The position numbers and the translations under genes were made by a program. A stretch of DNA of 64,000 nt from Spirochaetota bacterium (lineage in GTDB: Bacteria > Spirochaetota > Spirochaetia > SZUA-6). The stretch covers positions 1 to 64,000 of the forward strand of contig JAADHF010000131.1 of assembly GCA_013151965.1 (NCBI GenBank), given 5' to 3'. The notes under the pieces were generated by a model. It did not search any database and had not been told where the DNA came from. It saw nothing but the letters and a program-made list of their open reading frames with translations. Shown here piece by piece: positions 18,276-26,426 of the stretch (positions are counted from its first letter, which is position 1; every line of letters begins with the position of its first letter).

Positions 18276-19022
18276 TTATTCCAGAATGCTGTCTATAAAG
18301 TTATCTACAGTATAGATTCCGCTTTTTCCTTTAAGCCACTCAGCAGCTAAAACGGCTCCCAGGGCAAATCCGCTTCTGTTCCGCGCCGAATGTGTAAGCT
18401 GAATGGTATCCGCTGCCGAATCTATAAGAACGGTGTGTATTCCGGGGATTTCTCCTCCCCGAACAGAAGCGAAATGAAGTTCTTCCTCCCGTACCGCCCT
18501 GTCCAATTTTTCCGTAACGATTTTCTTTTTTCGGCTGTTGTTGTTAAGTATGATTTCCGCAATCGAAAGCGCCGTACCGGACGGGGAGTCCTTTTTCCGC
18601 TTATGGTGAAGCTCATAACCCAGTATATCGTACTGAGGAAAAGGCTCAATGAGCCGGGATGCATATGCAACAATCTTAAAAAATATCCGGGCACCAATGG
18701 AAAAATTCGATCCGTACAGATAACCGGTACCGCTTCCGGTGAGAATATTTTTTAATTTTTCAATATCATCGTACCAGCCGGTAGTTCCTACAATGGCACT
18801 TAATCCCATTTTGCCGTACTTTTCGGCATTCGGCAGAACAGCATCAGCTGCGGAGAATTCTATTGCAATATCCGCTTTTTCCGCATCCTTTTCCGTGAGG
18901 AATTTTGCCGTACCTTCGGCACCGCTTGTATCTACCCTTGCTATAACAGTATGGCTGCGCTGAATAAGGATTTTTTCGACCTCTCTGCCCATACTTCCGT
19001 AACCGATTAATATTACTTTCAT
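18276..19022 (-). CDS. dapB: 4-hydroxy-tetrahydrodipicolinate reductase
   Basis: 248 residues starting at the ATG at 19022. A TTG at 19058 is in frame, but homologues begin with the NAD(P)-binding GYGSMGREV near the N-terminus, and the TTG lies in the likely -35 box. Other motifs are GTTGWYDD, the catalytic ELHHKRKKDSPSGTAL (His-His and the SGTA substrate loop) and a late TIQLTHSARNRSGFA. It carries out the second step after DapA. It has no Shine-Dalgarno; TATTAT ends 7 bases before the ATG. Confidence 0.94.
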   Translation of the reverse strand: MKVILIGYGSMGREVEKILIQRSHTVIARVDTSGAEGTAKFLTEKDAEKADIAIEFSAADAVLPNAEKYGKMGLSAIVGTTGWYDDIEKLKNILTGSGTGYLYGSNFSIGARIFFKIVAYASRLIEPFPQYDILGYELHHKRKKDSPSGTALSIAEIILNNNSRKKKIVTEKLDRAVREEELHFASVRGGEIPGIHTVLIDSAADTIQLTHSARNRSGFALGAVLAAEWLKGKSGIYTVDNFIDSILE

Positions 19023-19029
19023 GAGCCAT

Positions 19030-19058
19030 ATAATAATGTATAGGTCGCTTTCCCGCAA
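19030..19058 (-). promoter_or_regulatory. Promoter candidate for dapB-dapA
   Basis: On the minus strand TTGCGG (19058-19053), 17-base spacer, TATTAT (19035-19030), 7 bases before the dapB ATG. The -35 is weak, but the spacing matches the leaderless pattern seen at several other genes here. Confidence 0.4.
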
Positions 19059-19084
19059 GGGCCTGCTTATAAGATATTGCCGAA

Positions 19085-20083
19085 TTATTCCTGTGCCTGA
19101 ACAAGTGTTACTGCCGCGATATTAACGATATCGCTGACCGAGCACCCCCGTGATAAGTCACTGACCGGCCCGGCAAAACCCTGAAGGAAGGGTCCGTATG
19201 CTTCGGCGCCGGCGAATCTCTGTACAAGTTTATAGCCGATATTACCTGAATTTAAATCAGGGAAAACGAGTACATTCGCCTTTCCTGCAACCGCGGAGCC
19301 CGGGGCCTTCTTTTTGCCTATTCCGGGAATTAAAGCGGCATCCGCCTGTAGTTCTCCGTCTGCTGAAAGGTCCGGCCGTTTCCTGTGTATGATTTTCACC
19401 GCCTTTGCAACTTTATCCACGAGAGGATGTTTTGCACTTCCCTTTGTGGAGAAAGAGAGAAGGGCAACCTGGGGTTCCGCATGAAGTAATGTGCGGCAGG
19501 AATCTGCTGCCGCTATGGCTATTTCCGCAAGCTGTTCAGAATCCGGGTCAGGGACCGTAGCACAATCCGAGAAAATAAGATTTCCCTTAACTCCCCAATC
19601 GGAACCGGGCAGGTACATGACAAAGCATGATGAGGCAACCTTTGTTCCCGGTTTTGTTTTTATGATGGTTAAGGCAGCTCTTAAAAATTTCGCCGTGGTG
19701 TTTTCGGCACCTCCGACCATTGCATCGGCGGCTCCTTTCCTTACCATCATGGCACCCCAGTTTAAAGGTTCGGTAATCTTTGTTTTTGCTTCTTCTTCCG
19801 TGATGCCTTTATGTTTTCGCAGTAAATAGTACTCCCCGGAAAAGGCTTCCAGCATTTCCGATTCTACCGGGTTTTCGATGTTTATTCCCGAAAGATCCAC
19901 ATTAACATATTTGGCGGCTTTTTCCACTTCTTCCCTGGTTCCCAGCAATGTTACGGAGCCGGCTAATTTTTCGTCGATTAAGATCCGAGCAGCCTGAATT
20001 GTTCTGGGTTCCGTTCCTTCAGGGAGCACAAGCTTTCCAGGTTTAGACTGTGCACGTTTGCGCATTTCTTCCATAAAATTCAT
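19085..20083 (-). CDS. pta: Phosphate acetyltransferase
   Basis: 332 residues, the short Pta form without the N-terminal DRTGG region. It interconverts acetyl-CoA and acetyl phosphate; with an acetate kinase (not in this window) it makes ATP during fermentation to acetate. LVLPEGTEPRTIQAA, GGAENTTAKFLRAAL and the C-terminal FPDLNSGNIGYKLVQRFAGA are hallmarks. GGGAG lies 8 bases before the ATG. Confidence 0.95.
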   Translation of the reverse strand: MNFMEEMRKRAQSKPGKLVLPEGTEPRTIQAARILIDEKLAGSVTLLGTREEVEKAAKYVNVDLSGINIENPVESEMLEAFSGEYYLLRKHKGITEEEAKTKITEPLNWGAMMVRKGAADAMVGGAENTTAKFLRAALTIIKTKPGTKVASSCFVMYLPGSDWGVKGNLIFSDCATVPDPDSEQLAEIAIAAADSCRTLLHAEPQVALLSFSTKGSAKHPLVDKVAKAVKIIHRKRPDLSADGELQADAALIPGIGKKKAPGSAVAGKANVLVFPDLNSGNIGYKLVQRFAGAEAYGPFLQGFAGPVSDLSRGCSVSDIVNIAAVTLVQAQE

Positions 20084-20238
20084 TCTGTAACTCCCGGAAT
20101 ATAATTCTTGATTAAATTATGATTATAAACCCGCGAATAGTCAAATTTTTATCCGGATAGAAGGATAGATATGTATTACCGGTCTTTCGGGTACATGGGT
20201 TGAATAGAGTATTTGATTGCTGTAAACTTTCGGCAATC

Positions 20239-20982
20239 ATGGAAATAGGTATTTACGGGCTTGGAAGATTCGGATTTTTCTGGGCGGATATGTTGTCCAA
20301 TCACTTTAAAGTAAAGGGGTATTCGAGAAATCCGCTTCGCAGCACACCTGCCGGTGTTAAGCGTGTGGATGAGGATGAGGTTTTAAAGACTGATGCCCTG
20401 TTTCTATGTGTTTCAATATCTTCTTTCGCCGAGGTGTTAAAAAGAATCGGAGGAAAGATTAAGCCGGGCACGGTCGTTATTGATACCTGTTCGGTAAAGG
20501 TGTATCCGGTAAGAATAATGCGGAATATCCTGCCGGAAAAAAACAGAATAATAGCATCACACCCCATGTTCGGACCGGATTCGGCAAGGAATGGTGTTAA
20601 GGATCTTCCGATAATCCTCTGGCCGGTTCGAAAGGCGGAGGGAGAGTTTAAATTCTGGGCTGATTTTTTTAAGAGTATAGGCTTAAGAGTAATAAAAATG
20701 GAGCCTGACAGGCATGACAGGGAAGCGGCCTTTACTCAGGGAATAACGCACTATCTCGGCAGGGTTATAGCGGATTTGGATCTGCATGAATCGGAAATAG
20801 CGACTGTGGGCTACAAAAAGCTCCTGGAGATAATGAGCCAGACATGCAACGATCCCTGGCAGTTATTTGTGGATCTTCAGAGGTACAATCCGCATACAGG
20901 TGAAATGCGCGAAAAACTTCACAATTCGCTGGATAAAATAATGAGACTGCTCGATGATCAGCAAAAGCCGGAATTATGTTAA
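20239..20982 (+). CDS. Prephenate dehydrogenase-family protein
   Basis: 247 residues from the ATG at 20239. An NAD(P)-binding GIYGLGRFG is at the N-terminus, followed by DTCSVKVYP and SHPMFGPDSARNG, the TyrA-type substrate motifs. It probably oxidises prephenate or arogenate for tyrosine synthesis. It is slightly short for TyrA and has no ACT or chorismate mutase domain, so it could use a related substrate. There is no Shine-Dalgarno; TTGAAT-N17-TAAACT (20200-20228) lies just upstream. Confidence 0.82.
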   Translation: MEIGIYGLGRFGFFWADMLSNHFKVKGYSRNPLRSTPAGVKRVDEDEVLKTDALFLCVSISSFAEVLKRIGGKIKPGTVVIDTCSVKVYPVRIMRNILPEKNRIIASHPMFGPDSARNGVKDLPIILWPVRKAEGEFKFWADFFKSIGLRVIKMEPDRHDREAAFTQGITHYLGRVIADLDLHESEIATVGYKKLLEIMSQTCNDPWQLFVDLQRYNPHTGEMREKLHNSLDKIMRLLDDQQKPELC

Positions 20983-21078
20983 AAAAATCCCCGGCTGTGA
21001 GGTGATAAGGTATGCATAAAATTACAAACTGTGATGAATAAAGTGCAGGCCGTGATGCCTCATCTTAAGAAATCTAAC

Positions 21079-21107
21079 TTGACACATGAGAACCGGAAGG
21101 ATAACAT
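21079..21107 (+). promoter_or_regulatory. Promoter of the bactofilin-TPR-mtaB operon
   Basis: TTGACA (21079-21084), 17-base spacer, TAACAT (21102-21107). The ATG at 21115 starts 7 bases later, implying a nearly leaderless message. The GGAAGGA at 21094-21100 would lie upstream of the transcript start. Confidence 0.6.
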
Positions 21108-21114
21108 ACTATTT

Positions 21115-21486
21115 ATGCCGGAAATAAGAATTCGTGATATGGATGAAAATGAAATAGATACTATTTTGGCGGAGGACATAGATTTTTCAGGTGTTCTCGT
21201 ATTTAAGAAACCTCTTATGATAAAGGGAAAATTCAAGGGAGAAATAAAAGCTTCCGGAGATCTTTATGTGGGTACCGATGCGAATGTGGAGGCAAAAGTA
21301 GAGGCGGATCTTGTATCATCCAGAGGAAAGATCAAAGGTGATATAGTTGCTCATTCAAGGGTCGAGCTTTTCTCCGGAGCACAGGTGGAAGGTGATATTG
21401 CCACGCCTGATCTTGTAATAGAAAGCGGATGTGAATTTAACGGCCTCTGCAGTATGAAAATAAACAGGTCCGGGAAGACAAAATGA
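21115..21486 (+). CDS. Bactofilin (polymer-forming cytoskeletal protein)
   Basis: 123 residues from the ATG at 21115. The core is the right-handed beta-helix repeat typical of bactofilins, with regular hydrophobic/glycine spacing (IKGKFKGEIKASGDLYVG, then VEADLVSSRGKIKGDIV). Bactofilins polymerise without nucleotide at the inner membrane and organise cell shape or wall synthesis; a role in helical shape is plausible. Its stop overlaps the TPR gene by 4 bases. Confidence 0.88.
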   Translation: MPEIRIRDMDENEIDTILAEDIDFSGVLVFKKPLMIKGKFKGEIKASGDLYVGTDANVEAKVEADLVSSRGKIKGDIVAHSRVELFSGAQVEGDIATPDLVIESGCEFNGLCSMKINRSGKTK

Positions 21487-22112
21487 AACGCCGGGTTATT
21501 TTTATTTCCATTCTTATCTTTATGACAGTTTCATTTTTATATTCGGAAGAAAAACCCGATGCACTGGAACTTTACAGAACGGGAAAGTACAGCGAAGCGA
21601 TAAAGGTCTGCCAGGCGGAGCTTAAAGAGATGCCGGGCAGAATGGATTCGTATACGGTAATGGGCTGGAGTCTTATTGCCCTGAAGAAATACAAGGAGGC
21701 TCTTTCTACCGCACTGAAGGGTCTTAAAATATCCAGATATGATAATCGTGTTGTGGAAATTGCAGGGGAGGCACTGTTTTATTTGGGCAGAACAAAAGAA
21801 GCCCTGCAGTATTTCGAAAAGTATGCCGCTTTAGCCCCTACGGGTGCAAGGATCGAAAAGGTTTACTACTTTATGGGTGAGTGTTTTATTCTCTTAAAAC
21901 AGTACAACAATGCGGATATTGCATTTTCCACTGCACTGTACCTGCTCCCGAATATTGCATCGTGGTGGGCCCGGCTCGGATATGCAAGGGAAATGGCCGG
22001 GGATTATAAGTGGTCTTTGGATGCATACGATAAAGCTTTAAAGCTTAATCCGGGGTTGACAGAAGCGATAACCGGAAAATCCAGGGTTAAGAGGAAACTG
22101 CAGGGCGGATGA
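21483..22112 (+). CDS. Exported TPR-repeat protein
   Basis: 209 residues. Signal peptide MKRRVIFISILIFMTVSFLYS, then about four TPR units (for example YRTGKYSEAIKVCQAEL, FYLGRTKEALQYFEKYAAL and WARLGYAREMAGDYKWSLD). It is probably a periplasmic protein-interaction scaffold. It overlaps bactofilin upstream and mtaB downstream by 4 bases each, so the three are translationally coupled. No enzyme domain is seen. Confidence 0.85.
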   Translation: MKRRVIFISILIFMTVSFLYSEEKPDALELYRTGKYSEAIKVCQAELKEMPGRMDSYTVMGWSLIALKKYKEALSTALKGLKISRYDNRVVEIAGEALFYLGRTKEALQYFEKYAALAPTGARIEKVYYFMGECFILLKQYNNADIAFSTALYLLPNIASWWARLGYAREMAGDYKWSLDAYDKALKLNPGLTEAITGKSRVKRKLQGG

Positions 22113-23455
22113 AAGCTTCATTTTACACATTGGGGTGTAAATTAAACCAGCTGGAAACAGAAGCCCTGGCTTCCTCTTTTCGAGGACAGGGCTTTTTAAT
22201 TGTGGATTCGAAGGAAAACGCAGACCTGTTTCTCCTTAATTCATGTACTGTAACTTCCAGGAGCGATCAGAAGAGCAGAAAATGGCTGCGGCGTGTTTCT
22301 AAATTAAATCCGGATGCACTTATAATTGCCGCCGGGTGTTATGCTCATCTCGATCCTGAAATTCTTAAAAGAACCGGGGAGAATGTCTTTATAATCGATC
22401 AGCATCGAAAGGATCTGCTCCTTGATTTTCCCGTTTATATATCGGAGACAGCAGGATGCGGAGATTTTTCCGGTCTGTCTATAAAGGATAAAAGAGAACT
22501 GCTTAAGATATTCCTTCGGAATAATGAGGATAAAAAAGAAAATAGATTCAGGTACGAAATTAAAAGGTATAATTTTCACAGCAGGGCATTCTTAAAAATA
22601 CAGGACGGGTGCAGCTACAGATGTACATACTGCAGGGTCCCGCTTGCCAGAGGGGATTCGGTGAGCCTTTCTGCGGACAGGATTGTAAAACATATACTTA
22701 AGCTCGAGGAAAACGGATACAGAGAGGTTGTTCTTACGGGTGTTAATATTGCTTCCTACTGCAGTGACGGTTGTGATTTTTTATGCCTCCTCGATAAAAT
22801 ACTTACAAGCAGGGTTTCCATAAGAATACGGCTGTCTTCTATAGAGCCGGAGAGAATAGATAAGAAACTCTGCAGTATTATATCCGATTCCAGAGTCTGT
22901 TCCCATTTTCATATTCCTGTTCAGTCGGGTTCCGACAGAATTCTTTCCATGATGAAGCGCCGCTACAATAGGGATAGAATTTATGACGCTGTTAAAATGC
23001 TTAAAAGTATAAAGGCGGATCCCTTTATGGCGGCAGATATTATTGCCGGTTTTCCCGGGGAAACCGAAGAAGATCATACGCAGAGTTTTAATCTTTTAAA
23101 GGAGCTTTCCTTTTCGAAGCTTCATGTATTTCCTTACTCTCCGCGGCCCGGTACGGCTGCATTATCCTTAAAGCCGGGTGTTCCCGAAAGGGTAAGAGAT
23201 GACAGGGTACAGAATTTGCTCGGTCTTTCAGAAGAACTTTTTTCCTCTTATCTGGAACAATGGGAAAACAGGGAAACAGAGGTTGTAATCGAGTCCGTCG
23301 GGGAAGAAAGTATAACCGGCCTGTCCTCCAACTACCTTAAGATTGAGGCTGGCCTCGATGATTGTCATAAAAAAGATAAAAGGATTCGAAAAGGCGGTCT
23401 TGTTCCTGTCAGGATCATAAAAACAGGAAATGTTTGTAAAGGCGAGCTGCTGTAA
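22109..23455 (+). CDS. mtaB: tRNA t6A37 methylthiotransferase MtaB
   Basis: 448 residues. It is a radical-SAM methylthiotransferase that converts t6A to ms2t6A at position 37 of ANN-decoding tRNAs. The N-terminal UPF0004 domain begins YTLGCKLNQLETEA and carries cysteines for one cluster (GCKLN, NSCTVT, AGCYAH). The radical-SAM CxxxCxxC is in DGCSYRCTYCRVP near residue 170. The GCKLN start distinguishes MtaB from MiaB. It is last in the bactofilin operon. Confidence 0.93.
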   Translation: MKASFYTLGCKLNQLETEALASSFRGQGFLIVDSKENADLFLLNSCTVTSRSDQKSRKWLRRVSKLNPDALIIAAGCYAHLDPEILKRTGENVFIIDQHRKDLLLDFPVYISETAGCGDFSGLSIKDKRELLKIFLRNNEDKKENRFRYEIKRYNFHSRAFLKIQDGCSYRCTYCRVPLARGDSVSLSADRIVKHILKLEENGYREVVLTGVNIASYCSDGCDFLCLLDKILTSRVSIRIRLSSIEPERIDKKLCSIISDSRVCSHFHIPVQSGSDRILSMMKRRYNRDRIYDAVKMLKSIKADPFMAADIIAGFPGETEEDHTQSFNLLKELSFSKLHVFPYSPRPGTAALSLKPGVPERVRDDRVQNLLGLSEELFSSYLEQWENRETEVVIESVGEESITGLSSNYLKIEAGLDDCHKKDKRIRKGGLVPVRIIKTGNVCKGELL

Positions 23456-23504
23456 AAGAACAGCTGTAAAGGAACAGCTGCGGAAGTTAAATAAATTTGT
23501 TTTT

Positions 23505-23534
23505 TTGTCGAAGAGGTATATATTTTAATATGAT
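23505..23534 (+). promoter_or_regulatory. Promoter candidate for the lipoprotein/outer-membrane cluster
   Basis: TTGTCG (23505-23510), 18-base spacer, TATGAT (23529-23534). This gives a leader of about 57 bases before the ATG at 23598, which has a good AGGAGG Shine-Dalgarno. Confidence 0.45.
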
Positions 23535-23597
23535 ATACCCGGAAGATTATTTTAAAAATCTGCACAGCAGATAGTTTTTAGATCCAGGAGGATTTAT

Positions 23598-24374
23598 ATG
23601 TCCAGAATAAAGGTGTTTTTAACGGCTGCGGTTCTTACAGTGTCACTGTTGGGATGTACACAGATGTTTGATTTTAATCTTTTTGCAGGGATGGATAAGG
23701 CGTCCGTACCGAAGGTTAGTGATTTAACGGCAATGGGGACGGATAAAGCACTTACGTATCTCGAGGACGAAGCCGGTTCGGATGCGTTTTTTGACGCGCT
23801 TAATGATGATTCTGCAGGTAAATCCGATCTGGAGGGTTTTTTGCAGGATACCTGGACCGACCCTGATGCATCCGATGACCAGTCTCAAAGGGCGGCTCTT
23901 CTGTACTCCGATATAGAGCTTAAAACGACGGGAGCCGATGAAATTATTAATAATCTGGTAAATGTACTCGACACTTCGGGTACCGGCGGTATGGACAGTT
24001 ATACGAGTTTTGATGATTTCTGGAATGCAGTGGCGCCGGGCAATAGTGATCCGGGAACAATTTTCGACGGTCTTAATAACGCGTACACGGGGTATGATGT
24101 GCTGGGCGGTTTATTGCCGGATACCGGCGGATCAGGACCTGAGGGTACCAATATGGGCGAAGCCGCTCAGAATGCAGTTGTTGCATTTGTGATACATGAG
24201 GTTATGGATGCAAATGGTTTTACTAAAGGTTCGGAACTTGCGGAAGCTTTAGACGCCGGTTTGCCCGTCTTAACCATGCCGGATCTTTCCTCTTCCAATC
24301 CGGATTTTACCAATATCAACAATATTATCGGGGCCGCATCTCCCGAGCTTGCAGGCCTTCTTGGTGTACAATAG
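23598..24374 (+). CDS. Lipoprotein of unknown function (cluster gene 1)
   Basis: 258 residues. Signal peptide MSRIKVFLTAAVLTVSLLGC with lipobox LLGC, so Cys20 is lipidated. The mature part is acidic, Asp/Ala/Gly-rich and apparently helical, with no family I recognise. Its gene is 12 bases before an outer-membrane beta-barrel gene, and a second lipoprotein/barrel pair follows, so the lipoprotein may be a partner of the barrel. Confidence 0.85.
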   Translation: MSRIKVFLTAAVLTVSLLGCTQMFDFNLFAGMDKASVPKVSDLTAMGTDKALTYLEDEAGSDAFFDALNDDSAGKSDLEGFLQDTWTDPDASDDQSQRAALLYSDIELKTTGADEIINNLVNVLDTSGTGGMDSYTSFDDFWNAVAPGNSDPGTIFDGLNNAYTGYDVLGGLLPDTGGSGPEGTNMGEAAQNAVVAFVIHEVMDANGFTKGSELAEALDAGLPVLTMPDLSSSNPDFTNINNIIGAASPELAGLLGVQ

Positions 24375-24386
24375 GGAGATTTACAA

Positions 24387-25580
24387 ATGAGAAGAATAAC
24401 AACATTACTGCCGATACTGATTTTTACTTTTGCGGTTTTTAATTTATCGGCGGAACCTAAGAGAATCATCGAAAGTCCGTTTGTTCCGATGAGTCCCGAA
24501 GTGATGGCACAGGGCGGTTCGTTTGTGGCCGCTGCACACGGATATAATTCACTCTTCTACAATCCCGCCGGTTTTGCGGAGAAGGGCGGTTCCGTAACAT
24601 TGGCTTCTGTAAATACATGGATATATGCGAATCCGGCCCGGGTTTATCAATTGCTGAAGGATATGTCGAACCCGGCTGCTGCTGCGGGACTGCTTGGGCT
24701 TATAAATGATCAGGTAACATCCGGCGGTTTCGGAGTAGGAACGGCAATGGGTATAGGAATAACGGGGAGAGGTCTCGGCCTCGGTGCGGTCGTTATGATG
24801 GATTCCTATCTTTACGGACCGACTATACTCGGCATAGAGGGAGATATTACGGCAACGATAGGGTTTATCGGAGGGCTTGCCCTGCCTGTAAACCTCTTCG
24901 GTTTAAATTTTAAAATCGGTGCGGATGTCCGTCCTATGGTCCGGGTTCACGCTCCTCTTCCGAACAGTGATGCTCTGGGACTTATAATGTCGCTTGCCGG
25001 CGGCGGAGATGTAATGGCGGCTTTAAACAATGCGGATGCATTCCACGGATTCGGTCTGGGGCTCGACTTCGGCACTACAGTTGCAATCGGACCTGTAAAA
25101 GCGGCACTTGCAGTAAGGGACTTAGGGGGAACAAGGTTCTACTACACCAAGAATACTTTTAAGGAAGTTGCGGAAGCGTTCGGCAGCGGAGGAGATTTTC
25201 CTCCCGGGGAAGAAGTTTCACAGACGGATTATGAATTTGTCATTCCCATGAATGTCAGCGGAGGCGTGGAATTCCACCCGGACCTCGGTATTCTAAAATT
25301 CATCATCGATCCGTCCGTTCATGCGGATATTCAGGATTTAATCGGTGTAATACGGGATAAACGCACACTATGGACACTGCTGCACATCGGCTCGGAAGTA
25401 AGACTGCTGCACATTTTTAAGGTAAGAGCCGGTTTTAATCAGGGTTATATTACCATGGGCGGAGGAATAAAATTATTATTCCTGGATTTTAATTTTGCAT
25501 TATTTACAAGAGAGCTCGGGAGACATCTCGGAGACAGGCCGAACTCCGGAGCGACGGTTGAATTTGCTTTAAGGTTTTAG
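24387..25580 (+). CDS. UPF0164-like outer-membrane beta-barrel protein (cluster gene 2)
   Basis: 397 residues. It has a signal peptide (to about residue 22, ...LSAEP). The mature N-terminus PEVMAQGGSFVAAAHGYNSLFYNPAGFA is the FadL-like signature seen in treponemal UPF0164 proteins. Gly-rich alternating strands continue to a C-terminal ATVEFALRF, ending in Phe as barrels do. It probably transports hydrophobic or small molecules across the outer membrane. A strong terminator follows at 25598-25634. Confidence 0.85.
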   Translation: MRRITTLLPILIFTFAVFNLSAEPKRIIESPFVPMSPEVMAQGGSFVAAAHGYNSLFYNPAGFAEKGGSVTLASVNTWIYANPARVYQLLKDMSNPAAAAGLLGLINDQVTSGGFGVGTAMGIGITGRGLGLGAVVMMDSYLYGPTILGIEGDITATIGFIGGLALPVNLFGLNFKIGADVRPMVRVHAPLPNSDALGLIMSLAGGGDVMAALNNADAFHGFGLGLDFGTTVAIGPVKAALAVRDLGGTRFYYTKNTFKEVAEAFGSGGDFPPGEEVSQTDYEFVIPMNVSGGVEFHPDLGILKFIIDPSVHADIQDLIGVIRDKRTLWTLLHIGSEVRLLHIFKVRAGFNQGYITMGGGIKLLFLDFNFALFTRELGRHLGDRPNSGATVEFALRF

Positions 25581-25597
25581 CGGGAAAAAATTACAAT

Positions 25598-25634
25598 ACG
25601 CTCGAGAGTTATGTTACTCCCGGGCGTTTTTTTT
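25598..25634 (+). terminator. Intrinsic terminator after the first lipoprotein/OMP pair
   Basis: Eleven-position stem (25598-25608 with 25617-25627, one mismatch and one G-T pair), 8-base loop, and a run of eight T ending at 25634. It separates the first pair from the second. Confidence 0.85.
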
Positions 25635-25668
25635 CCGATTATTAAGTATACACAGGACGGATAAAAAA

Positions 25669-26361
25669 ATGGAAAAAAGAAAAGGATATGCAGTTGCCGG
25701 GATTATTACATTATTGATTTTGATGTTGTTTATGTGGGGCTGTCAGGCCGTATTCACATACAGTCCTCTGTCCATTCTGCAGCGTGACCCATCCAGTCTA
25801 CCCGCCAGTGCACAGAAAACCTATGCCGAGGATGCTCTTGCAAGCGGCGATTCGGAAGCGATAGCAAAGGCATACAGCTCGATTACGGCATTGCTTGCCG
25901 ATAACCCGGACGATCCGGGGCTTAATCTCCTTGCGGCGAAGTTGGGTGTGGAGGTATCCGGTGTTCCGAAACTTATCGATCAGATTGTACAGGGTGAGCT
26001 GGATTTGTCCGATCCTAATGCTGTAAGTACTATTTCCGATTTTATAAGTGCAGGCGGTGTGGATCCTCAGGTTATGGTGCAGGCAGGTGAATACTACAAG
26101 GCGGCCGATGCAAACGGCGGAGAACTTTCATCTACCGATTATATAATGGGTTCACTCGGTATTCTATTAGGCGCTGCCGAGGATGCCAATGGGAATTTTA
26201 ACAGCCTGGAAACACCCGGTACGTGGAGCAGTACGGCTCAGAGCAAGGCTCAGTCTGCCGCTGATTTCTTAAATGAGGGTCTTACGGGCCTTCCGGCAGA
26301 TGATCCTGCGCGCAGTATACTCGAAGGATTTTCCGGTTATATCGGAAATTTTACCTCATAA
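25669..26361 (+). CDS. Lipoprotein of unknown function (cluster gene 3)
   Basis: 230 residues. Signal peptide with lipobox MWGC (Cys25). The mature part begins with a helical, TPR-like stretch (AEDALASGDSEAIAKAYSSI, then ITALLADNPDDPGLNLLAAKL) and is otherwise low in charge. An AGGACGG ribosome-binding site is present. It sits between the two barrel genes and mirrors gene 1 in its organisation, but I see no clear sequence match between the two lipoproteins. Confidence 0.85.
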   Translation: MEKRKGYAVAGIITLLILMLFMWGCQAVFTYSPLSILQRDPSSLPASAQKTYAEDALASGDSEAIAKAYSSITALLADNPDDPGLNLLAAKLGVEVSGVPKLIDQIVQGELDLSDPNAVSTISDFISAGGVDPQVMVQAGEYYKAADANGGELSSTDYIMGSLGILLGAAEDANGNFNSLETPGTWSSTAQSKAQSAADFLNEGLTGLPADDPARSILEGFSGYIGNFTS

Positions 26362-26366
26362 AATAG

Positions 26367-26387
26367 CCGTGCTGCTACACGGTTTTT
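26367..26387 (+). terminator. Weak terminator after the second lipoprotein gene
   Basis: CCGTG (26367-26371) pairs with CACGG (26378-26382), followed by five T. With only five base pairs it may act as an attenuator, letting some transcription reach the next barrel gene. Confidence 0.45.
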
Positions 26388-26426
26388 ATATTACAATGTA
26401 TTTTTAAGGTGTTCAGGAACCGATAT

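Noticed and set aside
19022-19058. TTG at 19058 as the dapB start
   Set aside because: It would add 12 residues before the nucleotide-binding motif, and the TTG lies in the likely -35 box.
23456-23490. Two close copies of GAACAGCTG after mtaB, possible repeat array
   Set aside because: Only two short copies are present, with no regular spacing or further units; not a CRISPR or integration site.
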